A stretch of DNA of 64,000 nt from Paratinospora sagittata (Eukaryota > Streptophyta > Magnoliopsida > Ranunculales > Menispermaceae), in the NCBI GenBank assembly GCA_035771175.1, contig CM069593.1, positions 40,051,741 through 40,115,740 on the forward strand, in the 5' to 3' direction. The notes beneath the pieces were generated by a model. The model ran no database searches, had not been told where the DNA came from, and saw nothing but the letters and a program-made list of their open reading frames with translations. Position numbers and translations under genes: made by a program. Shown here piece after piece: positions 35,075 through 48,623 of this stretch (positions are counted from its first letter, which is position 1; every line of letters starts with the position of its first letter).

Positions 35075-37268
35075 TTGAAAACCCAGCCCCTTCATGGGAG
35101 AGGAGGACTAACCTCAACAAAGACAACATAAAAAATGATTGGAGGAATCTCCTCAAGCCACACCGAAACATGATCAACGGATACATCAAATTTACTTAGT
35201 CTATGGGCGGCTGTGTTCCATTCTCTGGGAATGGAGTTGACACTAACATTTGGCCAGGATCTTAGACACATTTTGCAGTCTTCGACAATTTCTCCTATTT
35301 CCGAGTGCTCTCTAATAAGAGATCGAATGGCATGAACGGCTGTAGAAGAATCTCCTTCGATAATGTCCACTTGAATACCTGCTTCTAATGCTAATTCAAG
35401 ACCTGATCTTCTGGCCAGCAATTCTTCTATAGAAACATCCATGTTACCTTCAAACCTCTTGGCAAGAGCTGCCAGCAACTGCCCCTGTGAGTCTCTAATA
35501 ATGGCTGCAACTCCTATGACCTTTGATCTTGCACAAGTGCTAGCATCCACATTTAAGTTTAATTTCCAATGTGAAGGAAGGGCTGATAGATCTTTTAGGA
35601 ACTTGGGAAGTAACAACATTTTGGAATTCCACTCTAATCATATGAGCTTTGTTGAGAATACCCTCCGCAACAAGGCAATGACACCTACTCTGCATTTGTT
35701 TCTTTCTTCCCAAAAGGTCCAACAGATCATCATCATTCTTTCCAAAATGTTCACCTCAGCAGATAGGAAAAGTTCTTTCCACAGGCCATGATTAAGGAAA
35801 AACATGTAGTCTTTACTGATAGACCCCTCTGGAATAAGATCCCATGTATCACTAGCCTTTTTGCACCTGGCGATGGCATGAGCGCCCGTTTCAATCTCTT
35901 CCCAACATTCCTCGCAGTCCGCAGATTCGATGATGTTCCTCTTTTTTAAATTATCTCTAGTTGGGAGGGCATTTTGAATAGGTCTCCAGCAAAAGATTTT
36001 AACTTTTCGGGGAATTTTGAGATTCTAGACTTTTCGCCACATGACTTTGTTGCTGTCAATTTGGGAGTTTTCAACTCCATTATCTTCTTTTGATTGGAGC
36101 CAGTATCCACTTCTGACATTGTACTCCCCATTGTTTGCATAATGCCATACAAGCCTATCCGGGGCTCGCCTTACACTCAATGGAATTTTCTTTATCTCCT
36201 CAATATCAATTGGGAGTAATGTTTCCTGTAGATTTTCTAAATCTCATTTGTTTGTCTCAGTAATGAATTCAACAACCTGAATGTTTTGGTTAGGTTGTGT
36301 TGGCGAGATGATCTTAAATGAGTTTGGTCTTGGTATCCACTTCTCATGCAACTGGATTTGTGTACCATTTCCCACCCTCCAACGAATTCCCTTTTCAAGA
36401 AGCTCACGACCCTATATAAAACTTTGCCAAATTTTGGAAGCCCCAGCTGTAGCGGTGGCTTCCCAAAAAGAAACATGAGGAAAATATTTTCTTTTAAGAA
36501 CTCGAGCCACTAAGGAAAAAGGGTTATTAATGATTCTCCAACCTTGCTTGGCTAGAAGAGCCTTGTTGAAGTCTTCCAATACTTTACACCCCAACCCCCC
36601 AGCTGATTTTGATTTGCACAGGCTACCCCAACAGAGAACAACTTGGAATTCCAATGTTGAAGTGATTTCCATATCTTGTCCTTAATAAAATGAAACATCT
36701 GCATGGTATTCTTCTGACCGAGTGATGGGAGTCCCAGGTATTTAGATTGGCTGACAATTCTTTGAATGTTAAGTTTTCTTCTAAACCAGTTCTTCACCTC
36801 CTCTGACACATTTGGGCTGAAAAATAGTGATGACTTATTGTAGTTGACTTGTTGTCCAGATGCGTCCTCATATGTTGGAAGAATAGTCTGAACTGCATAA
36901 CTAGAGGGAGAATTTGCTCTACACATGATCAACAAATCGTTAGCAAATAAAAGCTGAGACAACCTGGGACAACCCCGACTAATTCTGATTCCTTCTAAGA
37001 TTTGAGTGTTCTCTGCCCTTCTAAAGGAAGCAGAGAGACCTTCAGCACAAATCAGGAATAAGAATGGGGAGAGTGGGTCTCCTTGTCTCAAGCACCTAGT
37101 TGGGATGATATTTTCATATGTTCTTGCATTAACCCCTACAACCAATGATACTGAGGATACACAACTCATAATTAGACTAATCCATTCATGGTCAAAACCT
37201 AGTTTATCCATCATGGTTCTAAGGAAGGGCCATTTAACTCTGTCGTAGGCCTTATTCATGTAAGGCAT
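35075..37268 (-). pseudogene. 5'-truncated LINE (L1-type) pseudogene
   Basis: Minus strand. It begins inside the reverse transcriptase palm (YMNKAYDRVKW, where DMNKAYD is usual, at 37260). It continues with RQGDPLSPFLF (about 37070-37100) and the catalytic box FANDLL (about 36945), where FADDLL is usual, so a catalytic Asp is Asn. Frames shift at about 36600. The zinc-binding part is shredded between 36480 and 35640. An RNase H domain is readable from 35619 to 35092 (NVDAS, EELLARR, EGDSST). The tail end abuts an A/T-rich stretch near 35062. The endonuclease and ORF1 are missing. Confidence 0.85.
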
Positions 37269-37776
37269 AATTATGAATTATGTATTATATATAACAATAG
37301 CTTAGTTTGGTTTTGTTTACAAGACGTAATTGTAGAATACGTGGTGTGAATTGGATTCTCAATGGTTAGATTAAGGTTTAATAGGGTTACAATTATTTAG
37401 AAAGTAGGAATATTTGGGATTATATCCTAGTTAGGATGTCGTAAATGAATCTTGATATTAATATCCACATTAATTTTGATTCAACTTATTTATTTTATTT
37501 TTTATTAGGTTTCTTAAAATCTTTTCTCTTACTTTTTACATTTTATTAAGTCCCTCAACTCTTAAAATCATCAAGTCCTTTTATCGTAGGAGTATCAATA
37601 TTAAATATTCATTTTACATATATTCTCTTATGTATCTTCCCTACGATATGTTATTTTTACTCTTCAACACCTTTGTCATCTTTCTTCATTTTGATAATTT
37701 CTTCTCCCTTTTTCGTTAGATCCTTAATTATAACTTCGATCGTCTTCTTTGTTCAATGAGTGGATTTTCACTTTAG

Positions 37777-37807
<31 letters not shown>

Positions 37808-38415
37808 AGGTTGACAAAATTCTGATTTAAATATGCTAATTCTATGATTTGCATGTGAATTGATTTGCCCTTCATCGAACCCTGAATCGGTCTGAATTAG
37901 TGTAAATCCTGCAATTCACGTGTGAATCACACAACTCAGCGATTCAAACCAGTTCAGGGGGCTTTTTTTGGCTCCTCGTGTTCGTGCTTAATAAAAAAAA
38001 TTATCTTTTTTGTTGCATGTTTTGTGTTAACTAACTAATTTCTTTTTTTGGATTGATAGATTTTTTTTATTTTTTTGGGCTTGACATCATGCTCTGAATC
38101 ATTTTTAGGTGTTATTTTGGACAAACTTTGTTTAATTTAAATTATAATTCAATATTCAAAACTTTGAACAATGAAATTCAATGATTAGATTTAATAGATT
38201 AAATCACAAATAAAACAAGATATTAAAATTTATAATGAAAATCTAATATAACATTAAGAATACAAATAAATGCCTTTAAAATCTAAATTTATGTATATGA
38301 TTCACAATTGTTTCCTAAATCCTACAATTTATCAATTCAAATCCCGATTTGATTTAGAGGGCCCCCACCAATTCACTTTCTACTCACAATTCTGACTACT
38401 TTGATTATTATTATT
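37269..38415. other. Intergenic, no gene
   Basis: AT-rich with a (CTT)n microsatellite at 37777-37806. Imperfect inverted words such as gattcaaaccagttcaggg/ccctgaatcggtctgaatt (37878-37955) hint at a worn MITE. No ORF of interest. Confidence 0.45.
37777..37806. repeat. (CTT)n microsatellite
   Basis: Ten trinucleotide units. Confidence 0.95.
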
Positions 38416-38670
38416 TAGAAAAATCAATAATCAGCTCAATCAAGACAACTGAGTTATTTGTTCTTCTCTTTATAGGTGTCAATTACATGTATGAGATTAC
38501 ATCACAACCATACATTTGTCACTCATCCGTTCATAGTTATAACAACCTAACAACCTAAACTCTCCAGACGATTCTATACAGATAGATAGTTACAACAAGT
38601 GTCTAAGTTTGTTAACTATGTTAGACAGTTATTGCCACATGTTGAAGGGCGTTAATGTGCTACTTTAACA
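38416..38670 (-). repeat. 3' LTR of the composite copia element
   Basis: Ends ...tgctactttaaca immediately before tcccccctcaag, whose minus strand is a purine tract. About 255 bp. The left end is inferred from the ttatt target duplication and is less secure. Confidence 0.65.
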
Positions 38671-38725
38671 TCCCCCCTCAAGCGAGAGGGTGAAAAGAGA
38701 GTCCCGAGCTTGGTGCACAGATACT

Positions 38726-38912
38726 AAAAAGGATGAGAAGCTAATGCCTTAGTCATACAATCTCCAATTTGATCACATGATGGCACATATCTAACATCAA
38801 GTTCCTTCCTTAGGACCATGTCATGAACAAAATGGATGTCTAGCTCGATTTGTTTCGTTCTGGAGCGAAACACTAGATTAACAACCATAGCATTGGCACT
38901 CATGTTGTCACA
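38726..38912 (-). pseudogene. Copia RNase H, C-terminal piece
   Basis: Minus-strand frame with the usual copia ending: NMSANA, FRSRTKQIELDIHFV, and QIGDCMTKAL. It is separated from the rest of RNase H by the solo LTR that lands in the conserved CDN motif. Confidence 0.85.
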
Positions 38913-40987
38913 TGTAACGACCCAAATTATCACCTGACATCATGATGATGTAAATTGGCCAACTCTAGATGCTTGTGTTGGTATTTGATGTGTATTATAC
39001 TTGTATTTGTGTATATTTTCACGTTTTATATGTTAATGAAGTATATGGGTAAATTAGAGATGTGCTTAAGAGTGAAATTCTAAAAATGGGCAGGAGAAGC
39101 GCACTCCTTGGGTAAATCAAGACTTGGGTTTTATTAGAAATTGGAGAAGCGCGCTCCTTAAGGGAGCAATGCTCTCCTTGTGCACAGACCGGGATGTATT
39201 TTTATCAGGCAAGCCAAGGAAGTGCGCTCCTTCAGGTATAAGCGCGCTCTTTGCGTTTGGACAATTTTTTTTAAAAACACAAAGACGTGGACCCATTGTA
39301 GGTATAAAAGGAAACCACTTCAATTTCCCTTCATTCTCGTCATTTTGAGTTGAGAGAAGAGGGAAAAGAGAGGAGAATGATGATTTGAGAGATTTGGGAG
39401 ATTTTGGGCTAGGGTTGGTGGATTTGATCCATAAGGTATGAATTTCTACCCAATTTCTTCACATTTTTTTCTTCTCTTGATGTTTTCTAGCTTAAGGATA
39501 TGTTTTAGATGACATGCATGTGCCGAATTTGAGTTTTGAATTTGGGTTTCGAAATTAGAAATCCTAAACATGTGACCTTGAGCTTAATTTCCATGAATTG
39601 AAGTAGTTTTACATGCTTTAATGACGAATTCCATGGAAATTCGAGAGCTTATATTGTAATTTGGGGTTTGAGCATGCATGTGGGTTTTTTAATGGAGACC
39701 CTTGAGTAATGGAGGTGTATTTAATGCTTATAATCCAATTACTGGTGGTTTTGAGGTGCTTAGAGTTGAATTGATAGGAAATTAAATTGGGAATTGGATT
39801 ATGGAAGTTTGGGAATCTTATTGGGTTTATTCAAGTGGTGTATGTGTAGACTTGAGTTTGATAATCATTGTATGAATTGTGTATTTTAGGACTTTGATTG
39901 GGATTGGTCTAATTGGAGGTGGATTAGCTTGTGTATTTAACTTTTGGATTGGTAGTGAGTATTTCTCACATTTATTCTCCATTTATAGCATTTTATATAT
40001 GTAACTGAATTGTTAAAATGTATGCATTTATGGTATATGTGCATGCAATTTATAATCATGAAAATGGTTTTTGTGCATTGGATTGCCTTGGGTATTTTGG
40101 ATTTAATACCTTGGCGTAAATTACCTTTCTACTTACTTGTTCTTTGGGGAAATGTTCTGCCGGTGTTACTTGGATTAGTACTCGGTGGGTATGGTCTTTT
40201 TGTTACTGAAGAATGTAAGGGTAGAAGGGTTAGAATTGGATATTCTATTATGGTCGACCTTTGTTGTTGCGAAATAGGGGAAGTTTGGACAAAATTATCC
40301 TGATGTGACCTCATTTGAGGCGATTGCATTTTTTCTAAAAAACTAGTGCATAATTTATATGTCTTAGTTTGAACCATGTATGTTATATTAAATTGATGCA
40401 TTTGTGCTTATAAATGATTATTCAAGGGCATACTTGTTTTTATAAATGCATTTATAGAATTAATTGTGAGAATATTCATTGAGCTAGTTTATGCTTACCC
40501 CTTTCTCCTATTTTTCTCAGGTTCAGATCTAAAAGGGAAAGACAAAGCTTGATCACTGACAATAGTCTTCCATCTCTTTGGATTACATGTGAGTAGGGGA
40601 TTTGGGATACTTTGTGATTCTTTTGTTAGTTTGGTTATATATATAACTATAGAATGTACATATATATATATATATCATGTAGATGGGATGTGGTTATGAC
40701 ACAAGTATATGACTTATACTTTGGGTAATAGATATTTGTTCTTACAGGGGAATTATATATATGTTGAACCATGTGGAAATTTATACAGGACACTGTGATC
40801 TTGTTGATGGATTGTGAAAAAATGTTATGGTTCAGTTATATGATGTCTTGTAGAGGCTTTTATGGTATTGTACATGTATTAATGGTATATCAGGTAGAGG
40901 CTTAGCACAGCCTCAGGTTTTGTCCTAGAGTGACAGTATCTGGAGTTCTTTGTCGGTCGCAATGTCACCTGATCGGGGGTCACGACA
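38913..40987 (+). mobile_element. Solo LTR (2.1 kb) in copia RNase H, plus orientation
   Basis: Starts TGTAACGACCCAAATT and ends GGGGGTCACGACA. Exact 5-bp duplication tcaca at 38908-38912 and 40988-40992. A TATAAAAG box lies at 39303-39310. Upstream of it the palindromic word agcgcgct recurs (39090-39250). The hairpin/pyrimidine-tract module is at 40478-40522. The same LTR family in opposite orientation occupies 43671-53677. No internal region, so it arose by LTR-LTR recombination. Confidence 0.93.
39303..39310 (+). promoter_or_regulatory. LTR TATA box
   Basis: TATAAAAG in the solo LTR. The minus-strand copy has the same box at 53310-53317. Confidence 0.6.
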
Positions 40988-40992
40988 TCACA

Positions 40993-42291
40993 CCATAGTA
41001 TAGGTGATGTTGGAATGGAGATATGCACTTCAGATAAAAGAGACTGTAGCCAACAAATTTCAGAGGTTGCTTGAGCTAATGCCATGTACTCGGATTTTGC
41101 AGTCGATCGGGTGACCACCGTTTGCTTTTTAGACTGCCAAGAAACTAAACAATCACCAAGGTAGGCACAAGATCCACCTATTAATTTTTTATCATTAGGA
41201 GAACAAGCCCCGTTCGCATTTGTAAACCCAATTAATGATGGTGAAGTAGCAGTTAGAAAATGAAGAACATAATGCCGAGTCCCAGACAAATAACGCAGTA
41301 CCCGTTTTACAACTTGCCAATGTTGGAGAGATGACTGGTGCATAAATTGGCTTAGTTTACTAGTAATGAAGGAGATGTCCAGGCGAGTATATGCCAAGTA
41401 TTGAAGTGCACCAACTGCACTTCGAAACAAAGTAGGATCAAAGAAAACATTATCATCAGTTACGCAAACCAGTTGCTTGCCTACGCAGCAGGGGTATCAC
41501 ACTCTTTTAAATGAGTACGATCAAGTCGCTGTAGTAAGTCAGTGATATATTTCGCCTGATACATATATAAATTTGTAGACTCCATGTGAATTTCAATACC
41601 AAGGACATAACTAACATCCCCAAGATCTTTAAGAGCAAACTGGTGATGAAGGAGCCCAATGAGACTTGAAATCTAAGAATTATCTGTTCCAGTAATCAAA
41701 ATGTCATTGACATATATGAGTATGTATAAGCAAAATGTCCTCTCTTGAACAATAATAGAGATGTTATTAGCTTTTGAACTTGTAAAATTCCAGCTAAGAA
41801 GAATGGAATGAAGCCATTCATACCATGCCCGAGGCACTTGTTTCAAGCCATATAATGTATGATGAAGACAACAGACAATCTGATTTTGATAGATTAATCA
41901 ATCCTTCAAAATGTGACATAAACACTTTCTCTTGTAGCGTTCCATGAAGAAATGCGTTATTCACATCAAGTTGTTTTATGAGCCAATTATGCATAGTGGC
42001 AAGAGCAAATAAAACTCAAATTGTAGCCATTTTTGCAAGGGGACTAAACGTTTCACCAAAGTCTATACCTAGGGTTTGATGAAACCCCTTTGCCACAAGA
42101 CGGACCTTATACCAATGAATGGAGCCATCCATATTATATTTCACTTTGAACACCTACTTGTTCCCAATGAGATGCAGATCTTTTGAGCGAGGAACTAAAA
42201 TCCAAGTATGATTTTTCATGAGAGCATAGTATTCTTCTTCCATGGCAACTTTCCAATGAGGAGAATTGAAAACTTCAGTAATAGGGATGGG
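40993..42291 (-). pseudogene. Copia reverse transcriptase and RNase H start
   Basis: Minus-strand reading shows the start of reverse transcriptase (a GSIHWYKVRLVAKGF-type stretch near 42120-42080), QLDVNNAFLHGTL (about 41975-41935), a degraded catalytic region, LIGLLHHQFALKDLGDV (about 41670-41610), then SAVGALQYLAYTRLDI, LRYLSGT and KSEYMALAQATSE of RNase H (41420-41060). Many stops and shifts fall between 41900 and 41450. The real coding ends at 40992, where the solo LTR begins. Confidence 0.85.
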
Positions 42292-43650
42292 TTATAGTGG
42301 ACTGGTTTTGACAACATTGTACAACTTTGGTTTGAATATTCCATTCTTGGAACGTGTTATCATATGATGACCAACAGGAACATCATAGGTCATGGGAAGA
42401 GTAGATACTGATAAATCTGGGGTATGATTAGCAGGGAGATCGGGTGGAACAAAAGATATGGAAGTTGGAGAATTAGTTACTGATAAATATGAGTTATGAT
42501 CAGCAGAAGTCATAGGCATAAGTGTAGAGGAACTTGCAGATTGTAAGCTAGACAAGGCCAATGTAATAGAGTCATTTGAAGGCAAAGTAACAATGGTGTG
42601 GGAAGGTGGAGCTGAAGATATTAAAGAAACAGAGGGTTGAAACAGAGTTTGATACGAAAAAGAGAATTCATTAAAAATGACATTGTGCGAGATATAGATT
42701 CGACTAGAGGGGTTAATACATTTGTATCCTTTATGGGAATCATTGTAACCAAATAATATGCACTCTGCAGAATAAAATTGGAATTTGTGATTTTGGTATG
42801 GTCTAAGACATAGGAAACAAGAACATCCAAAACATTTAAGAAAGAGATAATTAGGAATGTGACCTGTGAACTTGTGATAAGGTGAAGCACCCTGTAAAAC
42901 TTGGGTAGGTAAATGATTTATTAGATAGGTAGCAGTTTGCACAGCCTCCCACCAAAACATAAGAGGCAATGAGGCTTGGGCTAATAAGGGTAAGGCTATT
43001 TTAATTATGTGGTGATGTTTACGTTCGAGACGATCATGTTGTTCATGTTCGTGAGGGTAGGGTTGTTGGAAGGCAATGCCAAATTATGAAAGAATTGGTG
43101 CAAAAACTCTGTATTTGCCTCCCCAGTCATATTTAATAAATTTTATTTTTTTGTCAAACCGATTTTCAACCAACTTTTTTAACTGGAGACACGCAGCGAG
43201 AGCTTTAGATTTGAGTTTGAGAGGATAAATCCATGTGTAACGAGTATAGTTATCAATAAAATGTAGTATTTGTATCCAAGATAAGAGGTTAGTGGCGTTG
43301 GGCCCCATTGGTCAGCGTGAAATTAATTCAAGAGGATACCTAGCTTGTTTGGATGAGTTGGCAAAAGGTAATTTATGTGATCTCCCAAGTTGACAGGCAC
43401 TACAGAAATCATGAATTTTACTGATAGTAGTTGAAGGTTTACACCTGGAAACAACTTGTTTCACCATTTTATGAGAAGAATGTCCAAGTTTCATATGCCA
43501 TACATTACTTATTGAAATATGAAAAAACACTATGAGAAGGATAAAAAACATAGTTATCATGAGAAGCAGTAGCAGTGAGTGACGACAAGTGGTACATGCC
43601 ATCTTTAGTGGTTCCCCGAAGAAGGATTTGATTGGTGCGCTTGTCATTTA
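42292..43650 (-). pseudogene. Copia pre-integrase and integrase
   Basis: Minus strand. LVNDKRTNQI near 43650-43625 leads into the pre-integrase domain with WHMKLGHSSHKMV (about 43500-43460) and CSACQLGRSHKLPF. The integrase core follows with a conserved YTRYTWIYPLK (about 43250-43215) and a region reading YDWGGKY (about 43125). The linker MITRSKNGIFKPK lies at about 42365-42325. Stops and shifts at about 43310 and 43080 break the frame. Confidence 0.85.
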
Positions 43651-43694
43651 CAAGCCAACAAGAATAATGGTGTCACGACCCTTGTCCGACCGAC

Positions 43695-43885
43695 GCATTA
43701 TAATTTAATTTAACATGACCCATATACAATTTATGATACACATATTTATATACATTATCAAGCATCAACTATACAAACATTAAACAACCATCAAACAAAC
43801 ACCAAACATATCAAGGCAACGCATAGAGTTTGGACAAAGTGCAATTGGGTTATGGGCTAGATGAAATAATTTTCGGGGCGTCACA
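43695..43885 (-). repeat. 3' LTR remnant of the chromovirus (about 190 bp)
   Basis: Matches 51605-51793 closely (for example cacatagagtttgg versus gcatagagtttgg). The rest of the 2.9-kb LTR is deleted at gcattata. A purine tract (AAGGTGGGTGTGA on minus) precedes it. Confidence 0.88.
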
Positions 43886-43928
43886 TCACACCCACCTTAG
43901 AATGAACTTCGTCATCGAAGTTTTAAGG

Positions 43929-46900
43929 TTAAGAAATACCTAAGCCCATGAACTCAGCAAAGTGCTCCATCATGTAGTCCTCACGCTCCCAAGTAACCTG
44001 CTCCTCGCCATGGAACTGCCATCTCACCTTAACCATCGGAATCTCGCGGTTACGTAACCTCTGGACCTTCCGGTCAAGTATTTGAATAGGTTCCTCATCA
44101 TAAGTCCCATCCCGCCTCAGTTCAATGTTCCTCCAGTCCAAGACGTGATCAAAATCACTCTTGTACACTCTCAACATTGACACATAAAAGACATTGTGGA
44201 CTGTTGCTAACTGAGGTGGCAAGGCTAATCGGTAAGCGACGGGGCCAATTCGTTCTAAAACCTCGAACGGCCCAATAAATCTCGGAGCGAGCTTGCCTTT
44301 TATCCCAAATCTAGTTTGGCCCTTCTGAGGTGAGACCTTCAATAAAACTTGGTCACCCACCTCGAACACTACGGTCTTCCGCTTGGCATCAGTCTAATTC
44401 TTCTGCCTGTCTTGGGCTACTTTCATATTATGCTTGATCCTCTTAATCTTCTCTGTGTGTTCTTGTACAAACTCTGGTCCCATCACCGCAACATCCTCTA
44501 CCTCTGTCCAACAGATCGGAGATCTACAGGATCGACCATACAATGCCTCAAAAGGAGCCATGCCAATACTGGACTGATAGCTGTTGTTGTACGTGAACTC
44601 ACACAGATGTATGTACTCCTCCCAGTTACCACTGGACTCAAGGACACAAGCTCGAAGCATATCCTCTAAAATCGATATCAACCTCTTAGACTGGCAATCC
44701 GTCTGGGGATGAAAAGCGATACTGAGATCTAGTCTAGTGCCGAGCTGCCTCTGCAACCCCTGCCAGAATACCGATGTAAACCTCGGATCCCTATCTGACA
44801 CAATCGAAACTGGCACTCCATGTAATCTGACTATCTCCCGCATATAGAGTCTGCTCAGCTTGTCCATAGAATCCCTAGTGTTCACCGGTAGAAAGTGAGC
44901 GGACTTGGTCAAGCGATCAATAATAACCCAAACAACATTATGTCTCCTCGGGGTGTTGGGTAATCCCAGAACAAAGTCCATAGTGACATGCTCCCACTTC
45001 CACTCAGGAATGACAAGCGGTTGCATCTGCCCTCCAGGCCTCTGACGCTCAGCTTTGACTCGCTGACAGATCTCAAACCTCTGAATGAACTGAGCTATCT
45101 CTCTCTTCATGTCGGGCCACCAATACATTCTTTTCATATCATGATACATCTTGGTTCCGCCAGAATGAATAGCATAATGAGATCTGTGAGCCACTTGGAG
45201 AACACTCTGTCTGAGTCGTGGATCTGTGGGAACCCATAAACGTTCCCTAAATCTCAAGGCACCATCAGATGACAAGTGCCAATCAGTAAAATCACTGCTC
45301 TCAGCCCAAGACTTGTACATCACATAATCAACGTCAAGTCTCTGTTGGTCAATCACCTCCTGGACTTGTGTAGGCTGAGCTCTCATTTGAGCACATATCA
45401 CAATCTGATATGAAGGGGTAGCACATATACTCATAACCGTAGCCACCTCAAGTAGTCTCCATTCATGAGACATCTGGAGTGCTACCATAACTGTCTCTAC
45501 CCGCTTCCTGCTCAACGCATCAGCCACTACATTGGCTTTACCTGGGTGGTATTCCAATGTAAAATCATAGTCTTTGAGGAGCTCTAACCACCTTCTCTGC
45601 CTCATGTTCAATTCTTTCTGAGAGAACAAGTACTTGAGGCTCTTATGGTCAGAATACAAAGTGAATCTCTCACCATAGAGATAATGCCTCCAAATCTTCA
45701 AAGCAAAAACCACTGCGGCCAGTTCTAAGTCATGAACAGGGTAGTTCTTTTCATGCACCTTCAACTGCCTCGATGCATAAGCAATGACCATATCCTTCTG
45801 CATCAACACGCAACCCAAGCCGATACGAGAGGCATCAGTATAAATAACCAACTCCTGATCAGGCTCTGGCAAAATCAACACTGGCGTAGATGTCAATCTT
45901 TTCTTCAGCTCTAAAAAGGCATTCTCACACTCCTCGGTCCATACAAAGGACACATCTTTCTGGGTGAGCCTAGTCATAGGCGTAGCTATCTTGGAGAATC
46001 CCTGAACGAATCTCCTATAGTAACCAGCTAACCCAAGAAAGCTTCTGATCTCGGTCACTGTGGTAGGCCTAGGCCAACTGATAATGACTTCAACCTTAGA
46101 CGGATCAACTGAAATCCCCTCAGAACTCACCCCATCACCTAAGAACTTCACTTCGGTGATCCAAAACTCGCACTTGCTCAGCTTTGCATATAGCCTATGC
46201 TCTCTCAGAGTTTGCAAGGTCACTCTAAGGTGTTCTTCATGCTCAGCCTGAGTCTTGGAATACACCAATATGTCATCAATGAAGACGATGACAAACTTAT
46301 CCAGATACTGCCTAAAGACCCTCTGCATCAGGTTCATGAACATCGCCGGTGCATTAGTCACACCAAATGGCATCACAAGGAACTCATAATGTCCATAGCG
46401 GGTTCTGAATGCTGTCTTAGGCACATCCTCCTCCCTGATCCTCAGCTGATGATACCCGGAGTGCAAATCAATCTTCAAAAAATACCTCGCTCCCCTCAAC
46501 TGATCAAACAAATCATCAATCCTTGGGATAGGATATTTGTTCTTGATGGTCACCCTGTTCAATTGGCGATAGTCGATGCACAACCGCAAGCTCCCATCTT
46601 TCTTTTTCACAAAAAGAACTGGAGCTCCCCAGGGTGACACGCTCGGGCAAATAAAGCCCTTAGCCAATAACTCCTCGAGCTGTTTCTGCAATTCTCTCAA
46701 CTCGGCTGGCGCCATTCTATATGGTGCCATGGAGATAGGCTTCGTGCCAGGGACTAGTTCAATAATGAAATCGATCTCTCGCTTCGGTGGTAATCCTGGA
46801 AGATCCGCAGGGAACACATCTGGAAAGTCCCTAACAATGGCAATATCCTCGAGTATCACCTCACTAGTTTCTTCTTCATCAGGCACTAACCCAGCCAAAA

Positions 46901-48623
46901 TCTCTCTATCTCCATCAGTCACAAATCTACCCCTTGTGACTGTCTGGTCTGAAGCTCTACCCTGTAGTGTAAACACTGGGTGTCTGGGGATCTGAAAAAT
47001 GATTCTCTTCGCGAAACAGTCGACAACTGCATGATAAACCGCGAGCCAATCCATCCCTAGAATTGCATCAAACTCTAAAAACTCTAGGACTCGAAAGTCA
47101 ATAGGCATCTCAACATCACCAATCTGAACCACACACTGGCTACAGATCATGTTCGGGTAGATCCTTTCCCCAGCTACAGTACTCACCACTAACCATGTAC
47201 TAGCCCTAATGGGAGTCAAATGCAAACTATCTACCATACGTCCATATATGAATGATAACGTAGACCCAACATCAAATAATACATGCATAGAAGTACCACA
47301 AATAATAAGAGTACCTTCCACCAAGGTCCTGGATGCTGTCGGGTCTGGCTCAGTAGCTGCCTTCGCTGTCTCTCTGGCACTGGACTGCTGCACAAATCCC
47401 TGAGCTCTCTGAAAATTTGGACACTCGGACTTCCTATGCCCAGCCTGCCCACATTGAAAACATAAGAACGGAGCCCTGGGCGCAGATGATCCATTCTGAG
47501 ATGTCGTCACATAGCTTCCTCGGCCTCTACCTCTGCCTCGGCCAGCAGTCTGTGGGAATGGGGGTCTCGGTGGACTCGGTGCCTGAATAGGAATCGGGAC
47601 AGGAGAGGAAACCACTGGTGGTGAGGCCATCACACCAGTCTGAACCTGGGATGCCTTACTTTGAGCACCATCAGACTGTGCTCTTCCATAAAACTTTCTC
47701 TTCCTTTCCCATCTTCCCTTCTTCAACGGAGTCTGGAACTGTCCCCCAGACTCTGCTTGTGAAGTCTGTTCTCCTGGAGCTACCCGTGTAGACATACCAT
47801 CAACCCGCTCAGCCAACTCATACTGTTTGGCCCTCTGGACCACTGTGGTAAAATCAGTCATCTTCGTCACAGACAAGGCCTGTCGGATCGCAGGCCTTAG
47901 GTTCAAAGAAAACCTCATAATCTTGTCACTCGGCGTCTGAACTTACCCAGGGGCATAAACTGCGAGTTGCCTAAACCTGAGCTCGTACTCCCTGACTGAC
48001 ATGGTGCCCTGTGCGAGATTCATAAACTCGAGTTGTTTAGCCTGTCTCTCAGTCTCTGGAACGTAATCCTGTAAGAACAACCGTTTGAAGGTGTCCCAAC
48101 TCTTCACTGCCCCCTGTGTATCCAACACTGAAAGCCACCAGTCTTCTGCATCACTCTCCAGTGTGTGAGCAGCACATAAGACCTGAGACTCCTCATCAAG
48201 CTCTAAGGAGCGACTGATCTTCACGACATTCTTCGGCCAATCTTCAGCCTTCTTCAAGTCAACCCCACCAGTGAATTCCTTAGGCTTTAGCTTTATGAAC
48301 TTCTCTAGTAGTTTGATCCGCCGATCAGTGGGGTTCTCCACAACAATAGGAGCAGGTGTAGGCGTAGGCTGAGGTACAGCCATTTGAGGTCCTGCTGCCC
48401 CTGCTGCTCCACTAGCCTCGTCCCCACTAGAGCCCGCCTCCTGAGGTATTGTTTGAGGTGACTGTCGAGCAATAGCCTCAACTTGCTGCACTAACGCCTG
48501 TATCTGTGAAGTCTGGGCTGCCATCAAGCGGCCCTGTGCCTGAATGATCTCCTCCATCCTCCCCATCCGGTCATCATCGGATGGCCCTGTGCGTGGTTGT
48601 CCCAATCTCTCGCTCCTCCTCAT
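43929..48623 (-). pseudogene. Chromovirus gag-pol polyprotein, two nonsense codons
   Basis: One reading frame of about 1565 codons from ATG 48623 (MRRSERLGQPR) to 43929, interrupted only by TAA at 47945-47943 (mid-gag) and TAG at 44396-44394 (after integrase). Order: gag core; CCHC knuckle [14 protein letters not shown] (about 47460-47420); protease, where the active triplet is DVG instead of DS/TG (about 47265); reverse transcriptase with VFIDDILVY (about 46285-46260); RNase H ([23 protein letters not shown]); integrase; chromodomain-like tail. In the integrase the first zinc Cys is Phe (RFEIC, 45075-45077) and the catalytic Glu is Lys (QSKR, 44685-44687). Inactive, though reverse transcriptase and RNase H look intact. 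An upstream in-frame Met at 48650 is less likely to be the start. Confidence 0.93.

Noticed and set aside
40879..40987. C-terminal end of the 183-codon copia frame
   Set aside because: This part lies within the solo LTR (past the target duplication tcaca), so it is not copia coding sequence.
47943..47945. Programmed gag stop codon in the chromovirus
   Set aside because: The TAA lies in the middle of the gag core, before the zinc knuckle, so it is a nonsense mutation rather than a recoding site.
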